This document shows positions 55,692 to 64,000 of a DNA stretch of 64,000 nucleotides, piece after piece. The stretch is from Planctomycetales bacterium 10988 (lineage in GTDB: Bacteria > Planctomycetota > Planctomycetia > Pirellulales > Pb10988), in the NCBI GenBank assembly GCA_009664345.1, contig CP043547.1:6290709-6354708 (forward strand). Reading direction: 5' to 3'. Under the pieces are notes generated by a model. It was not told the origin of the DNA, did no database searches, and was given only the letters and a program-made list of their open reading frames with translations. Each line of letters begins with the position of its first letter. Position 1 is the first letter of the stretch. The position numbers and the translations under genes are program-made.

Positions 55692-56378
55692 TTAACGAAG
55701 GCTTAATTTAGTCAAAGCAATCTTCCCGGAAAAACAGATTCCGACATCTCGATCGTGTCGCCGCTCCCGTAAATGATAGCTGGCATCGTAATGATATTTG
55801 TCTTCTTCGACACGGAAGCGAATGGGCAACGCATTCGTGTCCAGTTCGCAATAAATCCGCTCGGGCAGGGCTTGTTCCTCAGGCAAGTGTGGCAAATTCA
55901 CGTTCCAAAATTGTTCACTCGGCAAGTCGTTTTCAAAGACCTCTTGAAGGATCGAAGTTGTCCACTTTGCCGCTAGGTCCCAGTCGATTGGCACTCCTTT
56001 TTTATGATATTGAGAAATGGCGAGGGATTGCTTTCCTAAAAAAGTAGCTTCTCTGGCGGCGGCTACCGTGCCGGAAGGGAAGACATCCCACCCAAGATTG
56101 CCCCCTTTGTTAATGCCGGAAAGGACCCAATCGACACCCCCCGCGACTTCATGAATCCCGATCCGTGCACAATCCGCTGGAGTTCCGGAGAGAGAATATT
56201 TATTAGGTCCATGCTTTTGTAAATGAAGTGCCTCTCCGGTTGTGACGCGATGACCACAGCCAGAAAGTGGCCGATCCGGTGCCACGATGATGCAATCGCC
56301 TAGTTGGGAAGCCGCTTGCTCCAAGGCGAGAATGCCAGGAGCATCGATCCCGTCGTCATTCGTCAATAGAAACTTCAA
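55692..56378 (-). CDS. surE: 5-prime/3-prime-nucleotidase SurE
   Basis: 228 residues starting at a TTG (56378) with AAGGGG about eight bases upstream. The start overlaps the stop of the upstream aminotransferase as TTGA, so translation is coupled. Motifs: KFLLTNDDGIDAPGILALE (metal-binding DD), IIVAPDRPLSGCGHRVT, GTPADCARIG, VLSGINKGGNLGWDVFPSGTVAAAREATFLG. SurE dephosphorylates nucleoside monophosphates and is a survival protein in stationary phase. Length slightly below the E. coli protein. Confidence 0.93.
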   Translation of the reverse strand: MKFLLTNDDGIDAPGILALEQAASQLGDCIIVAPDRPLSGCGHRVTTGEALHLQKHGPNKYSLSGTPADCARIGIHEVAGGVDWVLSGINKGGNLGWDVFPSGTVAAAREATFLGKQSLAISQYHKKGVPIDWDLAAKWTTSILQEVFENDLPSEQFWNVNLPHLPEEQALPERIYCELDTNALPIRFRVEEDKYHYDASYHLRERRHDRDVGICFSGKIALTKLSLR

Positions 56379-57601
56379 GAATGGTCCCCTTGATCGAGCT
56401 CCATCTCTTCGAAATCGACCTCTTCCAACAGGTCACGATCTTGGCTTGGCTCGCTCTGATCGGAAGCAAAAACCTGCGTTACTTTGCGGAAGGCTTGAAC
56501 GACATGATCGAGGGCTTCTTGTTCTTCCAGCAAGATAGGATGATGCAAAACCAACATCAAGCGGCCAGCCAAGCGGCTTTGGGTCAAGTCGCCCACGCGG
56601 CGACAGCGGGTTTCACTTCTTCGCCCAAACCCACGGAATCCTGCCCCAAGATCGACGCCTTCTTCCCGAATAATGGCGACAAATTCTTCCCGCGAAAGGC
56701 CGCCTAATTCTTCCGGCACATAGCGAATGCCAACTTTATAATAGCCAGGAACGGTTTTCCGGACGCGATTGACGAGAGGTCGCAAGCCGGGCAGACGCTT
56801 AAGTTGGGGGAGCAATTTCTCCGCGCTGGCGTGTCGCAAGGCGTTTCGTTTATCAAGTTTTCCCAATTGGGGCCGCAAGACCGCCGCTTGTAATTCGCTG
56901 AGCGGGAAGGCATTGTTTCCACGATTCATATAGATCTTCATCCGCTGGAAGACCTCTTCTGAATTGGTGAAGACCGCCCCGCCACGGCCAGAAGTCAGCA
57001 GCTTACTTCCGCCAAAGCTCAAGATTCCGACATCTCCCCAGGTCCCGGCGGTCCTTCCCTCTACGATTCCGCCCGGCATTTGGCAGGCATCTTCCACCAA
57101 GAGCAAGCCGTGTTCATCCGCGATGGAACGGACTTCTCGCATGGGGATCACACCACCATGCAGGCAAGAGGCAATGATTGCTTTGGTTTTATCCGTGATC
57201 GCCTGGGTAAGCTGCCGAGGATCGAGATTCCAATTGCCTTCATCCACATCCACGAGGACCGGCAAAGCGCCGACGGCTTCGATGGCGGCAAAGTTGCCTC
57301 CGAAGTCGTAACCGGCCAGAATCACTTCATCGCCAGGGCCAATGTGACAACCTCGCAAAGCGAGTTCCACGGCGAACGTACCACTCTGCGTGAGCATCAC
57401 AAATTCGACATCATGATAATCCGCAAGTTGTTGGCGGAAGATTTCGCAGTTCGGCCCTTCATATCGGCCCCAGCTATGATCGGCATAGGCGAAATTCAAA
57501 GCCGCTAACACATCATCGTCATCCGTCGGCCAAGCAGGATGCCCAATCGTGCAAGCTGGTTGACCCCCGTGGATGGCAAGTTTACTTAGATCGACGTCAA
57601 T
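56375..57601 (-). CDS. DegT/DnrJ/EryC1/StrS-family PLP aminotransferase (apparent ATT start)
   Basis: With the GTG at 57511 the protein would be 378 residues, but the 30 codons before it stay open and encode the conserved family N-terminus SKLAIHGGQPACTIGHPAWP. The first codon of that extension, ATT at 57601, has a strong GGGGAGG nine bases upstream and there is no ATG, GTG or TTG between. I therefore annotate ATT initiation, giving 408 residues. PLP-fold motifs: MLTQSGTFAVELALRG, GPGDEVILAGYDFGGNF, LLLVEDACQMPGG (the Asp that contacts PLP), LSFGGSKLLTSGRGGAVF (PLP lysine). These enzymes transaminate keto-sugars or related compounds. surE follows by a 4-base overlap. Substrate unknown. Confidence 0.8.
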   Translation of the reverse strand: MDVDLSKLAIHGGQPACTIGHPAWPTDDDDVLAALNFAYADHSWGRYEGPNCEIFRQQLADYHDVEFVMLTQSGTFAVELALRGCHIGPGDEVILAGYDFGGNFAAIEAVGALPVLVDVDEGNWNLDPRQLTQAITDKTKAIIASCLHGGVIPMREVRSIADEHGLLLVEDACQMPGGIVEGRTAGTWGDVGILSFGGSKLLTSGRGGAVFTNSEEVFQRMKIYMNRGNNAFPLSELQAAVLRPQLGKLDKRNALRHASAEKLLPQLKRLPGLRPLVNRVRKTVPGYYKVGIRYVPEELGGLSREEFVAIIREEGVDLGAGFRGFGRRSETRCRRVGDLTQSRLAGRLMLVLHHPILLEEQEALDHVVQAFRKVTQVFASDQSEPSQDRDLLEEVDFEEMELDQGDHS

Positions 57602-57849
57602 GGTATGTGTCCTCCCCTGCTGGCGAGCGATTCAAAAATCATCTCACTGTCTACGATGGTACGCACTCTGTTCTTCATTTCAGTTACTTTTAGATTATCA
57701 TAAGCGTTGAGTGTTGCGAAGTCAGTGGGCGATCCAGGTCTTGAAATCTAATTTTTTTGGCACATTGACTTCTCCATTGTATTAAACCATGATTTAACAT
57801 AGTTGTGCGGGGACGCACTTCATTTTATAGCTCTATAGAAAGCAAATCG

Positions 57850-58959
57850 ATGAACAAGACGCGATTTTTGATGGTGGGGGGATTTCTCGGGGCAGGAAAA
57901 ACGACTGCGATCGGACGATTGGCGAAGACGCTTCAAGATCGAGGCTACTCTGTTGGATTGGTGACCAACGACCAAGCCTTTTCCTTGGTAGATACCGGGA
58001 ATTTGCAACGCCTCGGCATGCCGGTCGAGGAAGTTGCTGGAGCCTGCTTTTGCTGCAAATTCAATGACTTGGTCGGAACGCTCAGTTCCTTAGAGGCCAA
58101 AAATCAACCCGATATCGTCATCGCCGAGCCAGTGGGAAGTTGTACCGATTTGGTCGCGACCGTGATCGAGCCTTTGCGTCATTTCCATGGCGATCGTTAT
58201 GATCTGGGGATGTATGTGGTTTTGATGAAGCCTGAACATGGCAAAAAAATTCTCAGCCAAGAGCCAAATAGCGGGTTCTCCCCCAAGGCGGCCTACATTT
58301 TCAATAAGCAGCTCGAAGAAGCCGACGTCATCGCGCTCAATAAGATTGATATCCTCTCCGAAGAAGATCAGGCAAACTTGATGAACCTGATCCAAACCCA
58401 TTTTCCGGAGAAAGAAGTCTGCTCGCTGAGTGCCAAAGAAGGGGATAACTTCGAGCATTTTATCGAGCTGATGTTCAAGGATGCCCCTGAGGGACTCCAA
58501 AAAATGGAGGTCGATTACGACATCTATGCCGAAGGGGAAGCCGAGCTGGGTTGGCTCAATGCGAAAGTTCAGCTGGAGGCCTCTCCTGAAAGTGAGGATA
58601 GTTCATTCTTGCTCGACGAATTGGTAATGAACTTGACCGAACGTCTGCAAGAGAAGCTAAATGAACAACCTGCTGAAATCGCTCATTTGAAAATCTTAGG
58701 AACGCAAGACGGTCACTCGACAGTTGTCTCGGTCGTTTCCTCTGATCAAAAACCTGATTTGGCTTTGGCCGCTGAAGTGGAAGTCCCGACAGCGGAATTG
58801 ATCATCAATGCACGAGTTGCCTGTTCTCCGGAAGAACTGACGGAGATTGTCAAGAATTGCGTGATTGAAACAGCCAACGCTTATCACTTGGTTTCCACAA
58901 TGGAAGGACTGCAAAGTTTTCGACCAGGGCGTCCTGTCCCAACCCATCGTATGGTCTAA
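57850..58959 (+). CDS. COG0523/CobW-like G3E GTPase (metal chaperone type)
   Basis: 369 residues from the ATG at 57850; the frame is open to 57805 but the P-loop domain starts at the later ATG. Motifs: FLMVGGFLGAGKTTAIGRLA (Walker A), VTNDQAFSLVDT, EVAGACFCCKFNDL with the CxCC metal-binding motif, IVIAEPVGSCTDL (Walker B), VIALNKIDILSEE (NKxD). The C-terminal half differs from standard CobW proteins (acidic, no His-rich tail), with LDELVMNLTERLQEKL. G3E GTPases of this group load Zn, Co or Fe into enzymes. The client is not identifiable. Divergent from the aminotransferase-surE pair. Confidence 0.85.
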   Translation: MNKTRFLMVGGFLGAGKTTAIGRLAKTLQDRGYSVGLVTNDQAFSLVDTGNLQRLGMPVEEVAGACFCCKFNDLVGTLSSLEAKNQPDIVIAEPVGSCTDLVATVIEPLRHFHGDRYDLGMYVVLMKPEHGKKILSQEPNSGFSPKAAYIFNKQLEEADVIALNKIDILSEEDQANLMNLIQTHFPEKEVCSLSAKEGDNFEHFIELMFKDAPEGLQKMEVDYDIYAEGEAELGWLNAKVQLEASPESEDSSFLLDELVMNLTERLQEKLNEQPAEIAHLKILGTQDGHSTVVSVVSSDQKPDLALAAEVEVPTAELIINARVACSPEELTEIVKNCVIETANAYHLVSTMEGLQSFRPGRPVPTHRMV

Positions 58960-59104
58960 AAGCCCTTTTCGCATCTTCAGCGAGACGAAGTAATCGTTCA
59001 GGAAGAGAGCTACTTGAAGATTTTCAGCAAATGCTCTAGGCTCGATCGCATTGAATTTTCAATCTAGCTCCCTTCCTTTTTGCTTTTTCTTCTGGGATGA
59101 ACCG

Positions 59105-60088
59105 ATGCCCCGCGTACTAGTGACCCCCCCTTTGTTATGGACGGAAGAGTGGCCTTATCGTGCCATTTTAGAATCGGCTGGCTGTGAAATTGTCCACCCT
59201 GCGGCCATCGAACCCATTTTTCAAACCGAGGGGATCATCGAAGCCCTGCAAGGAATCGATGCCATCATCGCCGGGGTCGAGCCTTTCACCGAAGAAATCT
59301 TCGCTCGAACCAAGCTCAAAGTCGTCGCCCGCGTCGGCGTCGGATACGATGCGGTCGATGTGCCCGCGGCGACCAAGCATGGCGTGATTGTGACAATTAC
59401 ACCAGGAACGAACGAACATTCGGTTGCGGAACAAGCTATTTCACTCATGGTCGGTGTCTATCGAGGTTTCCCTTATCGTGATCAATCCGTTCGAAATGGA
59501 ACTTGGAATCGGGCCTTGTTACCCCGCTTAGCCGGCAAAAAATTAGGACTGATCGGATTGGGCCGCATCGGCCAGGCGGTCGTCCCGAGGGCGAAAGGTT
59601 TGGGCCTGGAGATTCTCGCTTACGATCCTTTCGTCAAGCAATCGTTTGTCGATCAGTTCGAAATTCAACTCCGTTCCCTGGAAGAACTACTGGCGGAATC
59701 GGACATCGTGAGTCTTCATCTGCCCGCCACGGCGGAAACACATCACCTCATTCGAGCAGAAACCTTACGGATGATGAAGCCGGGTTCGGTGTTGATTAAT
59801 ACGGCCCGCGGTGCGTTAGTCAAGGAAGATGATTTGGCCGCGGCGGTTGCTTCGGGGCATCTGATGGGAGCGGGTTTGGATGTCTTTGAGCAAGAACCTC
59901 TTCCGCTGGATCATCCGTTTATGAAACTCGACCGAGTTTTGCTGAGCCCTCACACCGGTGGGCTGGATCAGCAATCCCTTACGGATATGAGCAATTTGTC
60001 CGCACAATGCGTGGCCGACTTAGCTCAAGGAGTGTGGCCGGAACCGTGTGTCGTCAATCCCGAAGTCAAAGTACATTGGGAAAAATAA
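59105..60088 (+). CDS. D-isomer-specific 2-hydroxyacid dehydrogenase (phosphoglycerate dehydrogenase type)
   Basis: 327 residues from the ATG at 59105; GGGATG lies before it. Motifs: VVARVGVGYDAVDVPAATKHG, TPGTNEHSVAEQAISLM, the NAD loop LGLIGLGRIGQAVVPRA, catalytic Arg in LINTARGALV, Glu in AGLDVFEQEPLP and His in LLSPHTGG. Catalytic triad complete. It lacks the ACT/ASB regulatory domain of full SerA, so it could be a hydroxypyruvate or other 2-hydroxyacid reductase. Preceded by 145 bases with no hairpin, so it may be read with the GTPase gene. Confidence 0.85.
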   Translation: MPRVLVTPPLLWTEEWPYRAILESAGCEIVHPAAIEPIFQTEGIIEALQGIDAIIAGVEPFTEEIFARTKLKVVARVGVGYDAVDVPAATKHGVIVTITPGTNEHSVAEQAISLMVGVYRGFPYRDQSVRNGTWNRALLPRLAGKKLGLIGLGRIGQAVVPRAKGLGLEILAYDPFVKQSFVDQFEIQLRSLEELLAESDIVSLHLPATAETHHLIRAETLRMMKPGSVLINTARGALVKEDDLAAAVASGHLMGAGLDVFEQEPLPLDHPFMKLDRVLLSPHTGGLDQQSLTDMSNLSAQCVADLAQGVWPEPCVVNPEVKVHWEK

Positions 60089-60110
60089 CGGCTGCGAACG
60101 ACAACTTATC

Positions 60111-60154
60111 AAAAAAATCTTCCCTAAGAGCTATCTCGAAGGGAAGATTTTTTT
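60111..60154. terminator. Bidirectional terminator
   Basis: AAAAAAATCTTCCCT (60111-60125) pairs with AGGGAAGATTTTTTT (60140-60154), a perfect 15-bp stem between the convergent dehydrogenase and acidic protein genes. Confidence 0.85.
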
Positions 60155-60192
60155 ATCGACTTTGATTGATTCCAAGAAGTGGTTTTTGCGAA

Positions 60193-63100
60193 CTACCAGC
60201 GGATGGTATCCAAGAGTGGGTCCATGATACTGCTGGAAAGGCTGCTCGTTCCGCCCCATTCAAACAGATTGAAGACCAGATCAAACATCAAGAGGGCAAT
60301 CATCAGGAGAAGCAGTTGACAGAACGCCAAGAACACAATGTTCCAGATAGAGAACTCCGCAGTTTCTGAAGCCACATAGACCACCGGAGCACCCGCCGCT
60401 TGAACAGGAGCACCCCCTCCAGGGGCAACGCTGGCAGGCATATTGAATCCATGCGAAGGAGCCGGAGCAACCGAAGCTTCGTCAATTCCTCCACCAGCTC
60501 CAAATGCCGGAGCTGGGGCTCCACTAAAGAGATCGTCGTCATCATCGCCAAGGGCAGGGGTCGGAACCCCCTCTTCTTGCTCATCAAGAGCGATGACCTC
60601 CGAGCCGGTATCTTCAGAGAAGTCTTCATTACTATCTCCGGAAGAAGAAAGTAAGAAATCGGCATCGCTGCCGCTGCTTCCTCCCGCTTCCAAGCTGACT
60701 CCACTATCGCCGAGTCCCAGGGCAAGGCCGCTATCACCCGCTCCGATTCCGATTCCGCTTTCATCAGGTTGCAGCGTAATGTCACTTCCACCGGATTCAG
60801 AGAGGACCGCCTCTTCATCTTCATTGAAGTCGATCAAAGAATCCCCGGTATTGAGACCCGATTCATCAATCGTGATGTCGCTGTCTCCCATCAATCCGAC
60901 GCCGCTTTCAGAGCCGATCGTCAGGTCACTTCCCCCGGCAAAGGCAGAATCCGGCTGATCTTCGTCGATGGTGATATCGTCACCGGCTTCGTCCCATTCA
61001 GAGGATTCCGAGAGAGAATCAAGGGTCGATTCCTCGAAATCTTTGGTTGCCTCGACGGGTTCAGGAGCAGAGGTTTTCGACTTCGGTTGATCAAAATCAA
61101 AGTCTGCTTCGTCGAATTCTTCAAGCCCTTCTTCATCATCGAGATTGAACTGACTGTCTGACATCGCGAACATCTCTTCGCCCGGGGCGGCATCGAAGTC
61201 GGGGTTGCGGGATTCGTCGGAAGCCAGTCCTTGAAGGGTCATTTCCTCCCCTTCGCCGAGATCGAACGAAATCGACATCTCCTTGTCGTCTTCGTAAGAG
61301 CGTTTGCCGGGGAAGCCCATGCTTCCTTCGCTGGCATCAGGATCGAGAGAAATTTCCAGGGATTCCGAGGCTTCATCCTCAACAGTATCAATATCATCCA
61401 GGTCGATGAGGTTGACACTTTCATCATCCTCGTCGAAGGTTCCCGGCAGGCCAACATCGCTATCGCCAGGGTCTCCGGAAGAATCGAGACGAATATCGGA
61501 ATCGATCGGCATGCTGGCAGAGGCGAGTCGAACATCGCTTTCATCAGCAACCCCTCCGCTACGCGGCAGGACTCCGTATTTCTCATGCGTGGGATCGGAA
61601 GGACGATCTGCGGATTGATTCGTTTCCAGTTGAACTTCTTCGTCATCGTCGTCGACTCCGCGGCCAACCATCGTTTGAGCGTAGCGATCCGAATCGGGTA
61701 GTTCACTGCCGAGATCGATGAATTCATCGTCGTCCTCGTCGCTCGCTGCCTTGGCGGTCTCCAAGGAGATCATTTCTTCAGGTTCAGGCTCTCCGGGGCG
61801 TGCGCCGATGATGGTTTTCGAGTCGTCTTCGGCTGCGAGCATGGCATCGAATTCTTCGGCCAGGACATCGGAAACCCCGGAGGTATCTGAAGCTTTCTCT
61901 CCGCTTGTGACTTCGATTTCAGCTTCTTCTTCGGCCTCAGCTCCAACTTGTGTCCCCGAGGAATCCTCGGTATCGGACATTTCAAGTCCTTCGGAAAGAA
62001 CCTGGGAGCCGCCATCTTCCACCTGGACTTCTTCGTCATAGCTGATGGTGCCGATGCGGGTATGTCCAAAGTCGTTCGATTCAGTAAATTCATCACTGAA
62101 GATATCGCTTTCATCGTCTTCATCTTGGTTGAAGGAAACCTCGACGGGTTCCGATTCGTCCATTTTGCGACGATTGACGACCGCGGTGCCGCCTTCTTCG
62201 GCGTCTTCCGTTTTATTCACTTCCGAGAGGGCACCGAGATCAAAGTCATCTTGATCCATGGTGTCTTCATCCGCTGCGGAAGATTTGGATTCGCCTTGCA
62301 TGGAGGCTAACGAACCTTCTTGCTGAGCAATCCATTCGCCCAAGTCACCGCGAGGAGTCAGCTCTTCATCATGGCCGCGAACATCATCTCCGATGGCAAC
62401 AGGTTCTTCGTCGTCGAAGACCTCTTCCCCTCGTTCGTGAGCCGCTGCTTCTTCTTCCGCCGCTTCTTCTTCTTCCGTGCTGGTGAGTACGGTGGGATCG
62501 TCGGGACCGGCGTCGCCCTCGTCCAATTCTTCTCCAAAGATTTCTTCCTCTTCGTCATCTTCGGAGAAGTAGGTCGACTCTCCGGTCGATTCGCTGGAAG
62601 TGAGGTTCGCCAGGTCCATCGCTTCGCTGAGAATTTGGGTCGAGGCCTCATCAGGCACGCCGCCAATTTCGACCGGCGCTTGTGTGATCAGATCGTCTTT
62701 CTCTTCGGAAGATGCCTCTTGTGAATTTTCGGGAGGGGCCATCCCCATGACGGTGGTGTTATGATCTCCGGTCCCATCCAGGTCGAGTGTTTCGCCCAGG
62801 ACCTCTTGGGGTTCTTTGGGCTCTTCGAGGTCTTCATCCTCTGTGGAAAAGCTTTGGACCTCTCCTTCCTCATTCATTTGGATATCGACCGATTCATCGA
62901 TTCCTGAACTGGAAGGACCAACAATAGTTCCCATTTCGGAAGCATTGGGGTCCATATCCAAGTCGTCCCCGAAGATATCTCCGGCAATGTCAGAGCCAGC
63001 ATTCTCTGGATTAGTTGCCGTTCCTCCGACAACGACCGGTTCGGAAGCGGCATCTTTAAGGTCTTCGGCACTTCCCATGACCGTGCGAGAATGGTCCCCG

Positions 63101-64000
63101 ACATTCGTATCGAGATCATCTCCCAAGACCAGGGATTGGGCGGAAGCCGGCTCATCATCCGAGATCAAAGCTTCATCGACATCAAGTTGGATATCGTCGA
63201 CATCTTCCTCGTCCGATGAACCAACGAGAGTTCGCATCTCTTCACCGGAGTCTTCGGAAATTTCGAGATTCTCTCCGAAGATATCATCCTCTGTCTCCAT
63301 GACATCCGAATCGGAAAACCCACCGCTGGAGGCAACGATCGTACCGGCATCCTCATCCTGACCTTCGAGATCATCGCCAAAGATTTCCGCATCGTCTTCG
63401 TCTTCACCGTCGCCGATTTGGACCATTTCCGAAACGTCTTCCTTGGAAGATTCATCGACTTCCACGGAGATTTGATCCTCTTCATCGTCGTCATCGAAGT
63501 TCGAACCAACGACGGTTCGCATATCCGAGGAAGCACCGGCATCGATTTCCAGATTTTCTCCAAAGATATCCTCTTCTTCGGAAACCGGTTCGTCGGTGAA
63601 TTCGGGCTCTTTCTCGATGGTCGAGTCTTCATCTAGCTGGCCGAATTGAACATCAACCTCTTTGGATTCTTCTTCGCTTTGACCGACCACGGTCCGCATT
63701 TCATCCGCGCCTTGGAGGGCATCGAGGTCATCTCCCAAGACATAGCTGTCTTCTTTGGAGGATTCCTCATCCTTCGGATTGAGAAAGAGCAAGTCTTCTT
63801 CACTCTCAGCCTCTTCCTCATCCGCTCGGCCACTCATTTGAGCCAAGGCTTTGCCGAAGAATTCATCATCGTCCTCTTCGTCGTCTTCAACTTCCATATA
63901 TTCGATCGGAAGACTTTTTCCCAGACGACCAGCGGCAAGCGAAAGATCGGAAGGCGTCAACAGCCAGTCTCCGTCTTCTTCCGTACCCTCAAGAAGCCCT
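60193..64000 (-). CDS. Giant acidic repeat protein with C-terminal membrane segment, N-terminus beyond window
   Basis: At least 1268 codons, open to the window edge on the reverse strand (the edge reads GLLEGTEEDGDWLLTPSDLS), so the start is outside. Almost the whole visible part is Asp/Glu/Ser-rich and probably unfolded. From 63742 to about 61665 it holds some 12-13 degenerate repeats with a core like V/I-L/F-G-D/E-D/N-L-D/E, then six to ten acidic residues, then T-V/I/L-V/M-G (examples: DEMRTVVG, SSDMRTVVG, GDHSRTVMG, ASEMGTIVG). Farther on come SDSDI/V-rich units (SDIRLDSSGDPGDSDVGLPG, GDSGLALGLGDSGVSLEAGG). The last 80 residues contain a Pro/Ala/Gly linker and hydrophobic segments (FSIWNIVFLAFCQLLLLMIA, LLMFDLVFNLF). 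No enzyme domain seen. Similar acidic proteins with an N-terminal DNA-binding domain occur in planctomycetes; this end is not visible here. Confidence 0.75.
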   Translation of the reverse strand, partial: GLLEGTEEDGDWLLTPSDLSLAAGRLGKSLPIEYMEVEDDEEDDDEFFGKALAQMSGRADEEEAESEEDLLFLNPKDEESSKEDSYVLGDDLDALQGADEMRTVVGQSEEESKEVDVQFGQLDEDSTIEKEPEFTDEPVSEEEDIFGENLEIDAGASSDMRTVVGSNFDDDDEEDQISVEVDESSKEDVSEMVQIGDGEDEDDAEIFGDDLEGQDEDAGTIVASSGGFSDSDVMETEDDIFGENLEISEDSGEEMRTLVGSSDEEDVDDIQLDVDEALISDDEPASAQSLVLGDDLDTNVGDHSRTVMGSAEDLKDAASEPVVVGGTATNPENAGSDIAGDIFGDDLDMDPNASEMGTIVGPSSSGIDESVDIQMNEEGEVQSFSTEDEDLEEPKEPQEVLGETLDLDGTGDHNTTVMGMAPPENSQEASSEEKDDLITQAPVEIGGVPDEASTQILSEAMDLANLTSSESTGESTYFSEDDEEEEIFGEELDEGDAGPDDPTVLTSTEEEEAAEEEAAAHERGEEVFDDEEPVAIGDDVRGHDEELTPRGDLGEWIAQQEGSLASMQGESKSSAADEDTMDQDDFDLGALSEVNKTEDAEEGGTAVVNRRKMDESEPVEVSFNQDEDDESDIFSDEFTESNDFGHTRIGTISYDEEVQVEDGGSQVLSEGLEMSDTEDSSGTQVGAEAEEEAEIEVTSGEKASDTSGVSDVLAEEFDAMLAAEDDSKTIIGARPGEPEPEEMISLETAKAASDEDDDEFIDLGSELPDSDRYAQTMVGRGVDDDDEEVQLETNQSADRPSDPTHEKYGVLPRSGGVADESDVRLASASMPIDSDIRLDSSGDPGDSDVGLPGTFDEDDESVNLIDLDDIDTVEDEASESLEISLDPDASEGSMGFPGKRSYEDDKEMSISFDLGEGEEMTLQGLASDESRNPDFDAAPGEEMFAMSDSQFNLDDEEGLEEFDEADFDFDQPKSKTSAPEPVEATKDFEESTLDSLSESSEWDEAGDDITIDEDQPDSAFAGGSDLTIGSESGVGLMGDSDITIDESGLNTGDSLIDFNEDEEAVLSESGGSDITLQPDESGIGIGAGDSGLALGLGDSGVSLEAGGSSGSDADFLLSSSGDSNEDFSEDTGSEVIALDEQEEGVPTPALGDDDDDLFSGAPAPAFGAGGGIDEASVAPAPSHGFNMPASVAPGGGAPVQAAGAPVVYVASETAEFSIWNIVFLAFCQLLLLMIALLMFDLVFNLFEWGGTSSLSSSIMDPLLDTIRW
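61665..63742 (-). repeat. Degenerate protein-level repeats in the acidic protein
   Basis: About 12-13 units of 40-65 codons, aligned on G-D/E-x-L-D/E and T-V/I-V/M-G. The DNA is not conserved enough between units for simple slippage, so they diverged under selection on protein sequence. Confidence 0.6.

Noticed and set aside
60443-62724. Long forward-strand frames opposite the acidic protein
   Set aside because: They are antisense to a strongly acidic coding sequence (GAA/GAT runs read as TTC/ATC), with Ser/Phe-rich nonsense products and no ribosome sites.
61665-63742. CRISPR-like or satellite DNA
   Set aside because: Repeats are at protein level, of unequal length and with variable DNA, and they lie within one open frame.

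Overview
The window looks like a stretch of a planctomycete chromosome (phylum Planctomycetota). The evidence is the mix of families: a DUF1552 protein next to a large DUF1587/1592/1588/1585 protein with CxxCH motifs, an ECF sigma factor paired with a zinc-finger/Ser-Thr kinase/TPR protein, an exported formylglycine sulfatase, a PQQ-like beta-propeller, a membrane-anchored terpene-cyclase-like repeat protein and a HisA-related protein of the kind shared with archaea and methylotrophs. The species cannot be named from the sequence alone. Several starts are GTG or TTG with good Shine-Dalgarno (SD) sequences, and one appears to be ATT.

Layout. 0-7.4 kb: the N-terminal part of a FucP-like sugar symporter (reverse strand), then a heavy-metal efflux block (His-rich small protein, RND adaptor, CzcA/CusA-type pump, His-rich lipoprotein). 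7.9-11.8 kb: DUF1552 and DUF1592-type pair. 11.8-16.3 kb: a small exported protein, ECF sigma factor and receptor-like kinase. 16.3-19.6 kb: an AT-rich HEPN-motif gene, a complete IS5-type element with inverted repeats and a 4-bp target duplication but a frameshifted transposase, and a small membrane protein. 19.7-24.2 kb: A-type Fe-S carrier, then the translation block rpsB, tsf, pyrH, frr, with clear hairpin terminators after rpsB, tsf and frr. 24.3-32.0 kb: a reverse-strand surface-polysaccharide cluster (three glycosyltransferases, wecB, gmd). 32.4-40.3 kb: uronate isomerase, a Cys-rich exported protein, hflK/hflC-like genes, a membrane protein, ribB fused to a degenerate GTP cyclohydrolase II domain, and a small coiled-coil protein. 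40.6-45.2 kb: sulfatase, beta-propeller, maf, pseudouridine synthase. 45.4-48.6 kb: def, fmt and a membrane-anchored toroid protein. 48.8-57.6 kb: HisA-like protein, MDR dehydrogenase, nadC, tandem class II aldolase, transketolase, and an aminotransferase-surE pair. 57.8-64 kb: COG0523 GTPase, 2-hydroxyacid dehydrogenase and a very long acidic repeat protein running off the window end.

How parts fit together. The RND block is a self-contained metal export unit with His-rich accessory proteins. The kinase carries its own anti-sigma-like zinc motif next to an ECF sigma gene, so the two probably form one signalling unit. FucP, sulfatase, uronate isomerase and a fuculose-aldolase-like protein are all consistent with use of sulfated, fucose- and uronate-containing polysaccharides, although they are not one operon.

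The most unusual signals are: a dispersed 16-bp palindrome (TAAAAA-N4-TTTTTA type) that sits at gene ends and flanks nadC and one small gene on both sides; the acidic protein with a dozen or so degenerate repeats ending in T-V/I-V/M-G; an apparent ATT start codon; a RibB fusion that has lost its cyclohydrolase zinc ligands; and a tandem aldolase with one dead domain.
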